Origin: Roseobacter sp. MH60115
GTDB lineage: Bacteria; Pseudomonadota; Alphaproteobacteria; Rhodobacterales; Rhodobacteraceae
Assembly: GCF_015644665.1 (NCBI RefSeq)
Contig: NZ_JADOBQ010000002.1
Location: 620,001 to 684,000 of the forward strand
Length of the DNA: 64,000 bases
Reading direction: 5' to 3'
Shown: positions 1 through 9,082 of the stretch, piece after piece
Numbering within the stretch: position 1 is the first letter of the stretch
Layout of the letters: each line of letters starts with the position of its first letter
Made by a program: the position numbers and the translations under genes
The notes under the pieces: generated by a model
Told to the model about the DNA's origin: nothing
The model's database searches: none
What the model saw: the letters and a program-made list of their open reading frames with translations, nothing else

Positions 1-838
1 GCAGAAGGGGCTCTCAGTGATCGGCGAGTCTGGTGCGGGAAAATCAGAAGCACTTAAGAAAATTCGTCAAAACTACTGTGTACCGCGCAAAAACGCGCCC
101 GATGAACGCGTCGGTGAGTTTGTGACGGTCGAAACACCTTCACCGGCAACTCTGAAGTCAACCGGCATCGCAACACTGGAAGCCCTGCAGTTTGAAATTG
201 TGGGAAAACTAAGTGCGCCTGAACTTTGGAAGTTGGTGCGCCATCATCTCGCCGAGCACAAGGTGTTCTTTTTGCATTTTGACGAGGCTCAGGACTTCAT
301 TCTAAACCAGTCTGGCCGTGAAGCGAGCAGCGTGATCAACACGATCAAGAGCCTGACCCAATCTGAGACCTGGCCGGTTTCGGTTATATTGTCAGGTAAT
401 ACCGTTCTGGCCGATATTCTGGACAGTGACTTTCAGCTTGGACGGCGGCTTCCACCCGTCCATTTTGAAAATCTGGCACCAGAAGCCGACCTGGATGATG
501 TTCAACACATCCTGTCACAATATCTTAGTGCTGCGAAGCTGGAGTTTAAGCCGCCCACGGAGATGAGCGATTTCTTGGCAAGGCTGATAGTCTCTGCTTC
601 GGGGCAGCTTGGTCTGGTTTTCGAGTTTATTCTGGAAGCAATACAGCTTGTCTTCGACGCCGGTAGAACAACCCTGGAGACAGGTGATTTCAAAGAGGTC
701 TATCAACATCGTACCGGAGCCGTGGATGGCGCTAACCCGTTTGTTGCGACCGATTTCAAAAGCATCAATACGCGGGTCGTTCTGGAAGGGAAGCTGGTCA
801 GGAAAGGGGGGCACAATAAGCCCTGGGCATTGTCATGA
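1..838 (+). CDS. tniB: TniB/TnsC-type transposition ATPase (5' end outside window)
   Basis: AAA+ ATPase of the TniB/TnsC type, which links target selection to the DDE transposase in Tn7/Tn5053-like elements. A Walker A motif (GESGAGKS) lies at the very start of the visible protein, a Walker B (FFLHFDEAQ) follows about 70 residues later, and a sensor-1-like stretch (VILSGN) after that. The reading frame is open to the first base, and family members carry some 40-60 residues before Walker A, so the true start lies upstream; the internal GTG at 17 is not the start. Its stop overlaps the TniQ start by 4 bp (ATGA), so the two are translationally coupled. The transposase gene (tniA) is expected just outside the window. 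Confidence 0.85.
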   Translation, partial: QKGLSVIGESGAGKSEALKKIRQNYCVPRKNAPDERVGEFVTVETPSPATLKSTGIATLEALQFEIVGKLSAPELWKLVRHHLAEHKVFFLHFDEAQDFILNQSGREASSVINTIKSLTQSETWPVSVILSGNTVLADILDSDFQLGRRLPPVHFENLAPEADLDDVQHILSQYLSAAKLEFKPPTEMSDFLARLIVSASGQLGLVFEFILEAIQLVFDAGRTTLETGDFKEVYQHRTGAVDGANPFVATDFKSINTRVVLEGKLVRKGGHNKPWALS

Positions 839-2682
839 GGCGAGCAAGACTAGGGTTAACTCTTCCAATCGGGCGAAATGAACCAGCAGTGGCTTACGCC
901 TCTCGGTTGGCTGCCTTAAATGGCTGCTCCAGTCTCTGGGCGTTCTGCAGTCTGGTGGGTCTTTCCGCTTTGAAGCTCTCACGCGCTGACCCAGAGGAAC
1001 TGAGCCGCCTTTCAGATCTTTCGGGTATAGTCGTCGCGGATTTGGCGCGGTTCTCTATTCGGACAAATACACGCGCCACACGTACTCTTAGAGGTCAAAT
1101 ATTTCCGAACAAAGATATCAAGATTCAAACCCAGTACATCTGCCCAAAATGCGTTCTGGAAGCCGCCGATGATCGCGAATGGTATCATGTTCCCCCCGAT
1201 GTGTTTTGGTATCTTGATTTTGTGCGAACCTGCCCGAAACACGGATTGTTGCTGATCCCAATGCCAGAGCAGCAGGTCGGCTGGTTTCCATATGATTTTA
1301 CGGCTCGTTTGTCGCAGGCTCAGATTGGGAGAGAGACGCTGGTTGGTCTGATGACACATGCTCCAACCAGAGTGGATGAATTCTCTATCGCTTCATTCTC
1401 CGGGAACACTGACAGTACCTGGCTGGCGGGCAGCAGTGCCTATGCAGTGTCCCGTGCGAGCGAAAGACTGGGTTGCATAATTGAGGGATTCAGATCTGCC
1501 AGGCAGTTAAGTCGTCAAGAACTAGCCCGGCTGGCAGATGTTGGCTTTGCAGTGATTTCAAATGGGCCGGAATCTCTGCGACGCGTGTTGGAAGAACTCA
1601 TAGAGCAACGCGGTCGATCCAGCCTGCGCAAAACTTTCGGCGTGTTCTTTCATCTTATGGATGGGAAAATGGGTGACGCAATCCCAATGGTCCGGGCTGT
1701 TCTCAGAGACGTGATTCTTGAGAATTTCGTAATACACCCGGTTGACAAACTACTTGGCGAGGTGTGTACGACACGAAGGTTTCACACCCTTACGTCCGCC
1801 TCCGATCTGACCGGTGTACATCCTGTGAAGCTTGCAAATGTGCTGAGGTCGGCAGGTCTTATGGCTGAGATATCTGCGTCAGATCCCATTATGATCGAAG
1901 CAGAACCAGCGGAAGAGATGCTTCGAAAGCTATCATCCTCGGTACTCACAAAGGATGCGTTGAGTTTCCTCGGGCTGCCCTGGCGGCACTTGATGAGCCT
2001 TCAGGATTCCGGATTGATTGCGCCAGTTAACCCAGCCTGTAGAGGGCAATACATGTATTGTCTTCATGAACTGAAACACCTGCGGGACGCGATGTGTAAA
2101 AACGCTCGCGTATTATCGGGAGAAAGCGCGGATCTTGTGCCGGTCTATAAGGCAGCAAATCAATCTGTTTGCAGTATCAGTGAAGTCGTAACACTACTGA
2201 CTTCCGGGAAACTTCACGACGTCGGTCTTGTTGGAGGCGTGCGAGGTTTTGATGCTATACGTGTCGATCCCGCCGAGGTTTTTGAGGCACTGCCAGCTTA
2301 CCGGGAAGTTACCGATGCAATGACACGGGAAGAGCTTCTGAAGCATTTCGGTGTCTGTGGGAAAACACTGGCCTTCCTGCTGCGTGAAGGTCACTTTGAT
2401 GAGTTCCGAACCCGATGCAGGCAGTCTCGAAAGGTGCGCTCATATATAACTATTTCCAGCGTTGAACGGTTTTCTGAAACCTACGTCAGCCTCAGAAACC
2501 TGGCCCAGGAAATGCAAATTTCAGCACGCAATCTCAGCTATCTGATCAAAGGGGCTGGCTTGTATGAATTGCCAGTGCCGGAAAAGTGCCGAGGGAGATT
2601 TTTTCGGCGTGAAGACGTGCTACCTGGAAACAAGTTAATGGGCTTGGATGGCTCAAATAATAATACAGGAGGCAGCCTTTGA
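835..2682 (+). CDS. tniQ: TniQ/TnsD-family transposition target protein
   Basis: 615-aa TniQ-family protein. The N-terminal part carries a zinc-knuckle pattern, C103-x2-C106 followed by C133-x2-H136, inside the typical 'CPKC...W...CPKH' context of TniQ. The long C-terminal part contains repeated helix-turn-helix-like segments, as in the longer TnsD-like members that bind a target site. In Tn7-like systems TniQ/TnsD recruits the ATPase to a DNA target; that role is inferred here from family. The start overlaps the upstream ATPase stop (ATGA), and its own stop overlaps the downstream phosphoesterase start. AGGAGG at 2667-2672, inside its last codons, serves that next gene. Confidence 0.88.
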   Translation: MRRARLGLTLPIGRNEPAVAYASRLAALNGCSSLWAFCSLVGLSALKLSRADPEELSRLSDLSGIVVADLARFSIRTNTRATRTLRGQIFPNKDIKIQTQYICPKCVLEAADDREWYHVPPDVFWYLDFVRTCPKHGLLLIPMPEQQVGWFPYDFTARLSQAQIGRETLVGLMTHAPTRVDEFSIASFSGNTDSTWLAGSSAYAVSRASERLGCIIEGFRSARQLSRQELARLADVGFAVISNGPESLRRVLEELIEQRGRSSLRKTFGVFFHLMDGKMGDAIPMVRAVLRDVILENFVIHPVDKLLGEVCTTRRFHTLTSASDLTGVHPVKLANVLRSAGLMAEISASDPIMIEAEPAEEMLRKLSSSVLTKDALSFLGLPWRHLMSLQDSGLIAPVNPACRGQYMYCLHELKHLRDAMCKNARVLSGESADLVPVYKAANQSVCSISEVVTLLTSGKLHDVGLVGGVRGFDAIRVDPAEVFEALPAYREVTDAMTREELLKHFGVCGKTLAFLLREGHFDEFRTRCRQSRKVRSYITISSVERFSETYVSLRNLAQEMQISARNLSYLIKGAGLYELPVPEKCRGRFFRREDVLPGNKLMGLDGSNNNTGGSL

Positions 2683-3467
2683 AACTGCTTTTCCTTTCAG
2701 ACCTGCACGATGACTTCTGGGTGGATGCCGACCGTGATCCTTTTGAAGGCATCGAGGATCAAATTGGCGGGCTCGACCACCTTCTGATCGCGGGCGATCT
2801 TACCAACAAGCCAAAGGTGCGGTGGAAGTACGCGTTTGAGAGATTGTCGAAGCTGCTGCCGCTTGAAAGAGTTTCGATTTTCCCAGGCAACCACGGCTTC
2901 TATGATTTTCGCCTCGATGGCGAGGACCGTCTGGAACAAATCGCCTCCGCATTTGGGGTCGGGTATGTGCAAAAGAAGCAGCTTGTGTTTGGCGATACAC
3001 GTGTTCTTTGTGCAACACTTTGTACCGACTTTGAGTTGGGAGCAGGTAGAACCATCAACGAAAGTCACGCCTCCGCACGAATGAATGACTTTAGGCACAT
3101 TCGCGTTGCTTCCAAGGGATATCGAAAGCTGAGGCCGTCCGACCTTGTTTTAGCCCATCGCAATCAACTCGATTGGCTGAGCGGCGCTCTCGGCGAGGAT
3201 TTTGACGGACAAACCTTCGTGGCAACCCATCACGCCCCTCATCCTTCCGTGCTTGAGAACCAGGACGGCAACATCGCTGCTGCATATGCCAGCGATCTGA
3301 GTGAGATTATTCTGAAGCATCGACCTGAACGCTGGTTCTTCGGCCATTGTCACGGGGTTAGAAATTCAAGTGTTGGCGATACGCAGCTGATCAATGTGTC
3401 CCTCGGATATCCCGACGAAATTGTGGACCCTGCAGCGCGGATCAGAGATCTGATTTTTGAGATCTGA
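2679..3467 (+). CDS. Calcineurin-like metallophosphoesterase coupled to tniQ
   Basis: 262-aa metallophosphoesterase with the full metal-ligand set: D8-x-H10 (SDLHDD), G-D40 (AGDLT), G-N71-H72 (PGNHGF), H184-H185 (THHAP) and G-H223-C-H225 (FGHCHG). No signal peptide, so cytoplasmic. It starts with TTG, overlapping the tniQ stop by 4 bases (TTGA), with an AGGAGG Shine-Dalgarno 6 nt before the start. It is therefore built as the third gene of the transposition operon rather than as loose cargo. The substrate cannot be read from sequence; related enzymes act on phosphodiesters, nucleotides or protein phosphates. Phosphoesterases are not a standard part of Tn5053/Tn7 transposition machinery. Confidence 0.85.
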   Translation: MKLLFLSDLHDDFWVDADRDPFEGIEDQIGGLDHLLIAGDLTNKPKVRWKYAFERLSKLLPLERVSIFPGNHGFYDFRLDGEDRLEQIASAFGVGYVQKKQLVFGDTRVLCATLCTDFELGAGRTINESHASARMNDFRHIRVASKGYRKLRPSDLVLAHRNQLDWLSGALGEDFDGQTFVATHHAPHPSVLENQDGNIAAAYASDLSEIILKHRPERWFFGHCHGVRNSSVGDTQLINVSLGYPDEIVDPAARIRDLIFEI

Positions 3468-3759
3468 ATGGCTGAACTCAACCTGAAGTCGGTTTACATA
3501 ACACCCGTTCAACGACGTTCCCGGTTCGTTACGATGTAGTGCTTCAACCAAAAGCTGTCTGCGCACGCCCACCAAAAGAAGCGCGCGCAGACTGATTGAT
3601 GTCGCTTCGCCGGGCGTCTGGCCCGGCATGATGGGCCCCGACGGGTCCGCCGTCCTTCCCATCGCCGCACTCGATCCGCCCCACAGTGCGGCGTCTCCTG
3701 CGGTCCCCGCGCTTGATGGGTCCGGGTCCCCAATAGCCGTTTCAATCAGCCGCGAGAGA

Positions 3760-4659
3760 TCATGATGTGAAGGCTTCGTTCTCGGTGATCTTTTCAAATG
3801 CGGGTAAGAACGCGTCATGGTGCAGCGATATGTAACGTGTGATCCGCTCGCAGCGCATCAATTTCGCGATGTAACCACGGGTCAGGACTAAATTGAGATG
3901 ATCGGCTCCGTAGCTATCTTCGACAAGGCGGACCTCGCGTTCCAGATTGGCAGACTCGCGCTCCATAAGCTCCAGTTGCTCGCGCGAAATACCTTTGATC
4001 TTTTTCGGCGTTGCTGCCGACACCAACTGGTTTTCGGGCGTCGCGGCCAGAAGCGATCGGGCGTAGTTGATCGTGAACTTGTTCATGGCGACCATGAGTT
4101 GCGCCGCTTCAATCTGGCGAATTGGCTTCATTTTCTTCAGAATCTGAAACCCAGTCAAAGCCACTTGTTTATCTTTCAACAGTTCCGCCGCCTCGTCGCA
4201 GATACCATCCAGAAGCTGGCGTTTCTGTTTCAGGGTCTTGATGTTGACATTGAGCGCGCTCGCCAGACGGGCCTCCGGCACGCCAAGAGAGAGGGCTCTC
4301 AGGATCATCTTGTGCTCTTGAATGGTCGCGAGACGAGAGATGCGTTTGTTGTAGGTGAAGGCTTCATCGTCGGTGGAGACAAGACATCGCGCATGTGTCT
4401 GACCCTGGTCCTTCAAAACCTCAAGGCGCAGATGCCCATCAAGCAATGTATATTGACCAGCGTTGTAAGGGTCGCGGGACACGACAATAGGTTCAACAAG
4501 GCCAATTTCCAGAACAGATGCCGCGATCTGTTTGAACTTAATGCTGGCCTTCTTTTGCGGGGTGACCACGTAGAGTGGCGCGATCTCCTCGAATGGAAGC
4601 GTTACCAGCTCCTGTTCAAAAGCAGCTGCAACCGTCCGTTCTTCCCGGGTCACCGACAT
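3760..4659 (-). CDS. ParB/RepB-like protein (second of pair)
   Basis: 299-aa protein with an N-terminal ParB-like domain (VEPIVV...YTLLDGHLRLEVLKDQG) and a central HTH-type segment (VPEARLASALNVNIKTLKQKR). The C-terminal half resembles the RepB C-terminal domain of alphaproteobacterial repABC partition proteins. The second ParB box is degenerate (NKRISRLATIQEH instead of an ENxxR motif). Its start overlaps the end of the upstream ParB gene by 10 bp, making it the last gene of a recombinase-ParB-ParB operon. No ParA-type ATPase is nearby, so a classical partition role is doubtful. Its job in the recombinase module is unknown. Confidence 0.8.
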   Translation of the reverse strand: MSVTREERTVAAAFEQELVTLPFEEIAPLYVVTPQKKASIKFKQIAASVLEIGLVEPIVVSRDPYNAGQYTLLDGHLRLEVLKDQGQTHARCLVSTDDEAFTYNKRISRLATIQEHKMILRALSLGVPEARLASALNVNIKTLKQKRQLLDGICDEAAELLKDKQVALTGFQILKKMKPIRQIEAAQLMVAMNKFTINYARSLLAATPENQLVSAATPKKIKGISREQLELMERESANLEREVRLVEDSYGADHLNLVLTRGYIAKLMRCERITRYISLHHDAFLPAFEKITENEAFTS

Positions 4660-5558
4660 GCGGACGCCTCCTCGGACTGAGTTAGGCGGTCTGCAACTTG
4701 TTTTGGCAGACTGGCCAACCCTTCGGCGCGAAGCAATGTGACGAAGTTTTCGTCAGCCATCAGCGTCTTGAGCGCTTGTGTCAGAAAAAGCAATTCGCTC
4801 CGCGTTGCGCCTGCCTTTCTCAGCAGCACCTTCTTTTTCTCGACATCGTTTTCATAGGTCTTAAGCAGTGTCTCGACAGATAGACTCTTGCGTGGCCGTT
4901 CGACACTGTTCGCGCGACCCTTGCCGTGTTTCTGGCGCGCTTCAACAAGACGCTTGGCTGCAAGGAGTCTTCCGCCGCGCAGGAGCTTTTTCTCATAAGC
5001 CTGCCGGAGAACACGTTGCACGCCGACGTCATCCGCGTCCGCAATGTCAACGGCAACACTGACCGGAATCTTACCGCTCTCCACTGCACGCAGCAGGCGA
5101 TGTTCATGACTTTCCAGAAGCTTAATAACGCCGTGGACATACTTCTTGGACAGCTGGGTCTTGGCGGCGATTTCAGCTTCAGAGTATCCCTTTTCCTTGA
5201 GGCGCCCAATATCTCGGAGCAAATCCAGCGAATGGTGCTGCCTGCGCGCCAGATTTTCTACCAGGCTCATTACAAGGCAGTCTTCGCTGCTGGCATTGAT
5301 GACGATTGCCGGGATTTCAGATTGGCCAAGAACCTTGAATGCTTCCAGTCGGCCCTGGCCGCAGACCAATTCGTATACCGGCTTGTCTCCGTCTTCAGTC
5401 TCACGCGCCGCAACCGTAATGGGTCTTTTCAACCCAAGCTCTGCAATGTTCGCAGTGATCTCATCGAACACCTTTTTGTTCCTGAGCCTTGGGTTGACCA
5501 CAGTGATTGCATCGACGGGAACAAGAACAGTGTGCTCGACTGGGGCGTAGTTCATCAC
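4650..5558 (-). CDS. ParB/RepB/Spo0J-family protein (first of pair)
   Basis: 302-aa ParB-family protein. Box I reads ELVCGQGRLEAFKVLG and box II reads SLVENLARRQHHSLD, closer to canonical ParB than its partner. An HTH follows (YSEAEIAAKTQLSKKYVHGVIKL, quoted in part: the helix around AAKTQLSKKYV), then a RepB-like C-terminal region. Translation begins at GTG 5558 or ATG 5555, inside the stop of the recombinase gene, with GGAGGT just upstream in the recombinase 3' end. The tight coupling suggests one complex or one process. ParB-fold CTPases load on DNA at specific sites; binding here to the recombinase att or promoter region is only a hypothesis. Confidence 0.83.
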   Translation of the reverse strand: MMNYAPVEHTVLVPVDAITVVNPRLRNKKVFDEITANIAELGLKRPITVAARETEDGDKPVYELVCGQGRLEAFKVLGQSEIPAIVINASSEDCLVMSLVENLARRQHHSLDLLRDIGRLKEKGYSEAEIAAKTQLSKKYVHGVIKLLESHEHRLLRAVESGKIPVSVAVDIADADDVGVQRVLRQAYEKKLLRGGRLLAAKRLVEARQKHGKGRANSVERPRKSLSVETLLKTYENDVEKKKVLLRKAGATRSELLFLTQALKTLMADENFVTLLRAEGLASLPKQVADRLTQSEEASACR

Positions 5559-7111
5559 GCTACCTCCAGTATCGGCGCACGTGCAGCCATGTCGAAGAAA
5601 TGCGCCAGGTTGTCGAAGCGGAATGCATCCAGGGACAAGCCGTTGTTTTCCGCCAAGCGTAGCTTTGATTTGGTCATGTCAAAGGTGGGCAGCAAGTAGT
5701 AGTCGAGGGGCGCGGTATTGGCCTGTCCCATCCTGACGACGATGGACAAGTCCGGAAGTTGGCCGGTGCTCAGGCGAATGTTCCAGCGATACGCGCCCGC
5801 GTCTGTTTGCATGCAGCGTGCGATGACAATGGAAACGGTGAACTCGTCATTGATGATGAGAGTATCTGCATTGTGGCTTTGAGCGACGTTTCCGCCAACG
5901 GCTTCGACCCCGGCGATGATGTCCCGGACGATGTCGGAATGCAGGCTGCGCAATCGTCTGTTGATCTCAATGTAACGGTAATCTCTGTCAGGTTTGAAGC
6001 CGACGAGGCTGTAAGCGCGCAACAGGCTACCAAATCTGTTCTGGTAGGCGCCGCTTGATGGAAGCTTTGGCGCTTCATTGATGACAAAGCCTGAGAGGTA
6101 GCCGTTTTCTTCCAGTACCTCCTTTAGCCGATCCAGCATTTCATCGTCGGACAACACATGTGAACGAGCTGCAATGATTGCTCCGGCAGCGTTGAACAGG
6201 TTGGCGTCAACAATTGCTTCAAAGGCACCAACGGCGCGGACCCAGTTTTCCGGATCGTTCTGGACATGGCGTTTCTTGAGTTTGAAGGAGTGGCGGTTCC
6301 AGAGATTGTTCCCGATGTATTTTTCGTTGGTCAGAATTTGACGTACAACCGCTGGTGACCAGTCCCGATCCAGATCAGTTCGGATGCCGCGTCGGTTCAG
6401 GTCTGACGCAATCTCAGCTTCAGACCAACCATCATTCACAAACCTCAAGAAGATCTGGTTTACTATAGCGACTTCATCAGCCGGACCCGGAACAAGCGTA
6501 ACCCGGTCGGTTTGAATACTCTTGTGCTCTCCTCGCGACAGGATGCCCTTGGTAAGACCCGCTTCATCGATCAACATGCGTCGCAGCCCGAACCCAGGCG
6601 CGCCGCCTTGTCGATAGCCCAACTCAATCAGTCGGCGCTGTCCTGCAAAGACCTTTTGCGACAGCTCGCGACTGTATTCGCCAGCCATCGCGCGCTTGAC
6701 GCCTTTCACAATGGTGGAAACGGGACTTCCGTCGTTTTCGAATTGCTCGGCGCAATACTCGACAGAAATGCCAGCGCGCTTGCAGATATACTCATAATAG
6801 GCGCTTTCATCCGCATCCTGAAAACGGCCCCAGCGACTGACATCATAGACCAGGACTGTTTTGAAATCGGTCTCACCTGCTTCGATGTCGTAAATGAGTT
6901 GCGAAAGACCGGCTCGGCCTTGAATGCTCAATCCGCTTTTGCCAGCATCAGAATAGGTTTGGATTATCTTGTAACCGCGTTCCTCCGCATATCGCTGGAT
7001 GGCGTCGGCTTGGTTTTCGGTTGAGTATCGCTGGTGCTCGGTCGACATACGAACGTACTGGGCTGCGTTCCGGCGTTTGTCTCCGTCTGATTTGTTAATT
7101 GGCCAACTCAA
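5555..7111 (-). CDS. Large serine recombinase
   Basis: 518-aa serine recombinase. The N-terminal resolvase domain has the catalytic serine S23 in YVRMSTEHQ, with the conserved arginines in YDVSRWGR and around the EYSRELSQKV helix. A 'recombinase' DNA-binding domain follows (GGAPGFGLRR ... GIRTDLDRDWSPAVVRQILTN, in part). The C-terminal ~170 residues lack the usual zinc-ribbon cysteines and are not recognised. It starts at TTG 7111, preceded by GGAGGG with an 8-nt spacer. It leads an operon with two ParB-like genes and is divergent from the small HTH-like gene at 7199. Likely catalyses site-specific integration/excision of the surrounding element. Confidence 0.9.
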   Translation of the reverse strand: MSWPINKSDGDKRRNAAQYVRMSTEHQRYSTENQADAIQRYAEERGYKIIQTYSDAGKSGLSIQGRAGLSQLIYDIEAGETDFKTVLVYDVSRWGRFQDADESAYYEYICKRAGISVEYCAEQFENDGSPVSTIVKGVKRAMAGEYSRELSQKVFAGQRRLIELGYRQGGAPGFGLRRMLIDEAGLTKGILSRGEHKSIQTDRVTLVPGPADEVAIVNQIFLRFVNDGWSEAEIASDLNRRGIRTDLDRDWSPAVVRQILTNEKYIGNNLWNRHSFKLKKRHVQNDPENWVRAVGAFEAIVDANLFNAAGAIIAARSHVLSDDEMLDRLKEVLEENGYLSGFVINEAPKLPSSGAYQNRFGSLLRAYSLVGFKPDRDYRYIEINRRLRSLHSDIVRDIIAGVEAVGGNVAQSHNADTLIINDEFTVSIVIARCMQTDAGAYRWNIRLSTGQLPDLSIVVRMGQANTAPLDYYLLPTFDMTKSKLRLAENNGLSLDAFRFDNLAHFFDMAARAPILEVA

Positions 7112-7198
7112 TGACGTGGCCCTCCATATTCAAATTCGTAATTTTGAGCAGCAGTTCTGCGATTCCTTTCACGAACTTATCGGAAGGGAGACGGAAAC

Positions 7199-7570
7199 AT
7201 GTTTCATAAAAAGGGCAACATCTTTCATGGAGGCAGCCAGGATCTGGTTTCGGCTGTAGAATATCGAGAGGCCGTTAGGTCTGCGCTGACCTATGAACTG
7301 GGAGGCGCGGGCCGGGCAGCGAAAGCGACGATAAAGTGGACAGGAGTAAGCGAAAGGACCGCAAAGAACTGGATAGCCGGTTCATACGGCCCAAGTGGTG
7401 AGCATTTGATTGGTTTGATGAAACACTCGGATAGTGTGATGGACGTGGTTTTGGAGCTAGCTGGACGTCATGAGACTTTGGCAATGCAACGCGTTGAGAT
7501 CGTGAGACGGGAACTCAGAGAGGTATTGAACGCGATCTGTGCTGCTGACGATGCTTCGATTGAAACCTAG
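7199..7570 (+). CDS. Small HTH-like protein divergent from recombinase
   Basis: 123-aa protein with a likely helix-turn-helix core (AIKWTGVSERTAKNWIAGSYGPSGEHL region, residues about 44-70: 'TGVSERTAKNWIAG' is the recognition-helix part). It is similar in style to short conserved proteins found with alphaproteobacterial recombinase/ParB modules, recalled from general familiarity rather than a search. ATG 7199 has an AAGGGAG ribosome-binding site 8 nt upstream. The 87-bp gap to the TTG-started recombinase must hold both divergent promoters, so a regulator of the recombinase operon is the simplest guess. Confidence 0.65.
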   Translation: MFHKKGNIFHGGSQDLVSAVEYREAVRSALTYELGGAGRAAKATIKWTGVSERTAKNWIAGSYGPSGEHLIGLMKHSDSVMDVVLELAGRHETLAMQRVEIVRRELREVLNAICAADDASIET

Positions 7571-7666
7571 CGACAAACAAAGCTCATTTCGGTCTGTATG
7601 CCTTGTAGCAAGTGACCGAATTTTCTCATCTATCGATCAAAAGGGTTTGGATTCTACACCCAGTCA

Positions 7667-7955
7667 GTGTCGGGCAATGCCGAGGGGAATTTTCAGGCGC
7701 GAAGACCTGTCATTTGGTTGAGATTTATTGAGAATTGCCGTGGGTTGGGGGTTGCAGCACTTATTTGTTCGATGAGTTGCAAGTTACGTGTCGGGAAATG
7801 GCAAGTTAGATGTCGGCGCTATCAGGAAGCCCTACAAAACAAGGGGGGGCAGTCGCAAAAAGTGTCACCTTATGTGTCGTTCCAGATGGACGCACCCATA
7901 GTATTGCCATTTTGGCCCTAGGGATTGCCATTTTGAACTCATAAGTTTGCCATTA
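7667..7955. repeat. Cluster of short direct and inverted repeats, candidate transposon end
   Basis: In the 600-bp gene-free stretch 7571-8170, three direct copies of TTAnnTGTCG occur at 7784-7793, 7806-7815 and 7870-7879. The first two sit in a longer repeated GCAAGTTA..TGTCGG block. AAATGGCAA at 7796-7804 is mirrored by three inverted TTGCCATT copies at 7904, 7925 and 7947. A diverged TGTCGGGCAATG lies at 7668. Spaced, partly inverted transposase-binding repeats with TGTCG are typical of Tn5053/Tn7-like ends, so this may be the distal end of the TniB/TniQ element. The orientation of the two motif sets conflicts, so the exact terminus is not fixed. The rest of 7571-8170 shows no gene. Confidence 0.5.
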
Positions 7956-8170
7956 TCCCAAACGGAGGACCGCAGCTACAAAAGCCCAATACATGGGACG
8001 TTGACGAAGTCAATTTGCTCGAAAGGTTAGACGGGTGCGGTCTTTAGCTACAGCACGCAATTAAGTGCGTTGCTTCTCAAAAGCTGACATTCATAAATCT
8101 AGGAGATTGTATATTTGACAAACCCAAGGCGGATACCTATATATAACTAAACAAGTTAGAGATTTCCGCA

Positions 8171-9082
8171 ATGTCCGTTCTGTCCGCCAAATACATGCAT
8201 GATGAAGCCGCCGCTTTTGCGCACGTGGAGGCGATGCTTTGGGCAGATGGTCCAGTTTGCCCACACTGTGGCGTTGTTGATCGTGCGTATCGTCTTGAGG
8301 GTGTTCGCACAAAGCCCAGCAAGAAAAACCCAGAAGGCAAAGAGCGCCACGGCCTATGGAAGTGTCGCGAATGCCGCAAACAATTCACGGTTCGTAAAGG
8401 CACGATCTTCGAGGAAAGCCACCTGCCGCTGCACCTCTGGCTGCAAGCCATTCACCTGATGGTGTCCAGCAAAAAGGGCATCAGCAGCCACCAGCTTCAC
8501 CGCGTTCTGGGCATCACGTACAAATCAGCATGGTTCCTGACGCACCGCATCCGTGAGTGCATGCGTGACGGTGCGTTGGCTGGCTTTGGTGGCAATGGCG
8601 GCATTGTAGACGTCGATGAAACATTCATTGGCAAAGAACCGGGTGTCACGAAGGCGAAAAACGCCCGTGGCGGCTCCCACAAAATGAAAATGCTAACGCT
8701 GGTAGACCGCGACACCAAACGCGCCAAGAGCATCGTTGTGGATGAACTCAGGAAGTCCACGCTGATCCCCATCTTGCAAGAGAACATCGCCCGCGAAGCC
8801 TATGTCATGACCGACGAAGCCCGTCAGTATCAGGGCATTGGCGCTGGCAGGGTATTCGAGGCCCACGGCTGGACCAATCACAGCGCGGGCGAATATGTTA
8901 ACCTTGAGGATCGCGAAATGCACACCAACACCGTCGAAGGCTTTTACAGCATCTTCAAGCGCGGCATGAAGGGCGTGTATCAGCACTGCGGGAAACAGCA
9001 TCTGCACCGCTATGCTGCTGAATTCGACTTCCGCTATAACAACCGGATTGCAAATGGTGTGGACGATGCTGAACGTAGCTAA
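8171..9082 (+). CDS. IS1595-family (ISXO2-like) transposase
   Basis: 303-aa intact transposase. An N-terminal zinc finger (CPHC ... CREC) is followed by an ISXO2-like DDE-type catalytic domain: D in VDVDETFIGKE, D in YVMTDEARQY, and the HTNTVEGFYSIFKRG block with the conserved N/E residues. The length is normal for the family, with no stops or frameshifts. Terminal inverted repeats could not be located by eye in the flanks (8095-8170 and 9083-9230), so element boundaries are not given. It sits immediately beyond the repeat cluster, as expected of an insertion into or next to an older element. Confidence 0.88.
   Translation: MSVLSAKYMHDEAAAFAHVEAMLWADGPVCPHCGVVDRAYRLEGVRTKPSKKNPEGKERHGLWKCRECRKQFTVRKGTIFEESHLPLHLWLQAIHLMVSSKKGISSHQLHRVLGITYKSAWFLTHRIRECMRDGALAGFGGNGGIVDVDETFIGKEPGVTKAKNARGGSHKMKMLTLVDRDTKRAKSIVVDELRKSTLIPILQENIAREAYVMTDEARQYQGIGAGRVFEAHGWTNHSAGEYVNLEDREMHTNTVEGFYSIFKRGMKGVYQHCGKQHLHRYAAEFDFRYNNRIANGVDDAERS

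Noticed and set aside
3366-3818. Minus-strand frames in the 292-bp gap between the phosphoesterase and ParB genes
   Set aside because: No start signal, no recognisable motif, and they run into the neighbouring genes. No terminator could be identified either.
3898-4680. 260-codon plus-strand open frame
   Set aside because: Antisense to the two ParB genes; no family features.
7667-7955. CRISPR-like array
   Set aside because: Motifs are about 10 bp, irregularly spaced and in both orientations, with no cas genes; a transposon end fits better.
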